Below are positions 14,017 through 14,300 of a DNA stretch of 14,300 bases, in pieces. Source of the stretch: Flavobacteriales bacterium UBA720. Its GTDB lineage: Bacteria; Bacteroidota; Bacteroidia; Flavobacteriales; Weeksellaceae. Position numbers and translations under genes: made by a program. The stretch's first letter is position 1, and each line of letters begins with the position of its first letter. Where the stretch lies: the NCBI GenBank assembly GCA_002297505.1, contig DBLQ01000054.1, positions 1 to 14,300 of the forward strand. The letters run 5' to 3'. The notes beneath the pieces are model-generated. The model saw only the letters and a program-made list of their open reading frames with translations, was not told where the DNA came from and made no database searches.

Positions 14017-14300
14017 ATGAAGAACGACATAAATCAGCCCTCCAACTCCAGTAAAATCATATCGAAACCGAGAATCATTTCGGGAGTCACACTCATTATT
14101 CTATCCATCGTATTGACCCTTTCCTTCATCTCTTACTTAATGAATTGGAAGGCAGACCAGAGCCAGGCCGGAACCATGGCAGACAAAACTGTAGAATCTT
14201 CTACCTTTTTGGCAAGATCGGGGATTGGCTGGGTAATCTTTTTATTTTTGAGAGCATTGGCGTGGCGGCATTTGTGGTGGCATTTCTGTTTTTTGTTTTT
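14017..14300 (+). CDS. ftsK: FtsK/SpoIIIE-type DNA translocase, N-terminal part, with an apparent frameshift and cut by the window edge
   Basis: From the ATG the frame reads MKNDINQPSNSSKIISKPR, then a membrane helix (about residues 22-42), then MNWKADQSQAG and MADKTVESSTF. This resembles the start of flavobacterial FtsK, whose N-terminal membrane domain anchors a division-site DNA pump. After the T run at 14206-14210 this frame gives an implausible LARSGIGWVIFLF. The next frame gives GKIGDWLGNLFIF followed by ESIGVAAFVVAFLFFVF, the expected continuation with the second helix. One missing T (five instead of six) restores a single frame. Since ftsK is usually essential, a base-calling error at the homopolymer is the simplest reading. 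A true mutation or frameshifting site is possible. Motor domains lie beyond the edge, so identification rests on the N-terminus alone. Confidence 0.72.
   Translation, partial: MKNDINQPSNSSKIISKPRIISGVTLIILSIVLTLSFISYLMNWKADQSQAGTMADKTVESSTFLARSGIGWVIFLFLRALAWRHLWWHFCFLF

Overview
The window looks like chromosome of a member of the Bacteroidota, class Flavobacteriia, probably close to Chryseobacterium or Epilithonimonas (Weeksellaceae). This genus-level placement is inference. The supporting signs are a type IX secretion (T9SS) C-terminal sorting domain on a secreted protein, a fused CcsBA cytochrome c synthetase, a BatC/BatD pair, -7 promoter elements of the form TAnnTTTG, A-rich leaders without clear Shine-Dalgarno sites, and moderate to low GC. 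I see no tRNA, rRNA, CRISPR array, insertion sequence or phage gene. No gene-free stretch exceeds 300 bases.

Layout. Bases 3-686 are the C-terminal part of a long-chain acyl-CoA synthetase cut by the left edge, followed by a small acidic unknown protein (759-998). A bidirectional terminator (997-1035) separates these from a minus-strand series: a 64-residue membrane protein, a MarC-family membrane protein, BatD and BatC (1034-4365). Upstream of batC lie an inverted repeat and the terminator of the next minus-strand unit, an ABC-2 type permease and its ATPase (4555-6296), which overlap by 4 bases. A divergent plus-strand gene encodes an AAA+ protein with degenerate nucleotide-binding motifs (6386-7720). 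It converges, across a shared terminator, on a membrane-anchored SPFH/Band 7 protein (7755-8684). Divergent from that is a secreted, T9SS-sorted protein related to peptide-N-glycosidase F (8877-10526). It converges on the 1077-residue CcsBA (10587-13820). Divergent from CcsBA, the 5' end of ftsK runs off the right edge (14017-14300) and carries an apparent one-base deletion in a T run.

How the genes work together. Most of the window is envelope biology: cytochrome c maturation, the periplasmic Bat proteins, lipid-raft-type SPFH protein, an efflux-type ABC transporter, fatty-acid activation and a cell-surface deglycosylating enzyme. These are ordinary chromosomal genes rather than one accessory island. 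The points most worth a second look are the PNGase F-like protein, the probable pseudo-AAA+ ATPase with a duplicated N-terminal module, the ftsK frameshift, a signal-peptide-like and His-rich insert inside CcsBA, and the separation of batCD from the usual moxR-batAB genes.
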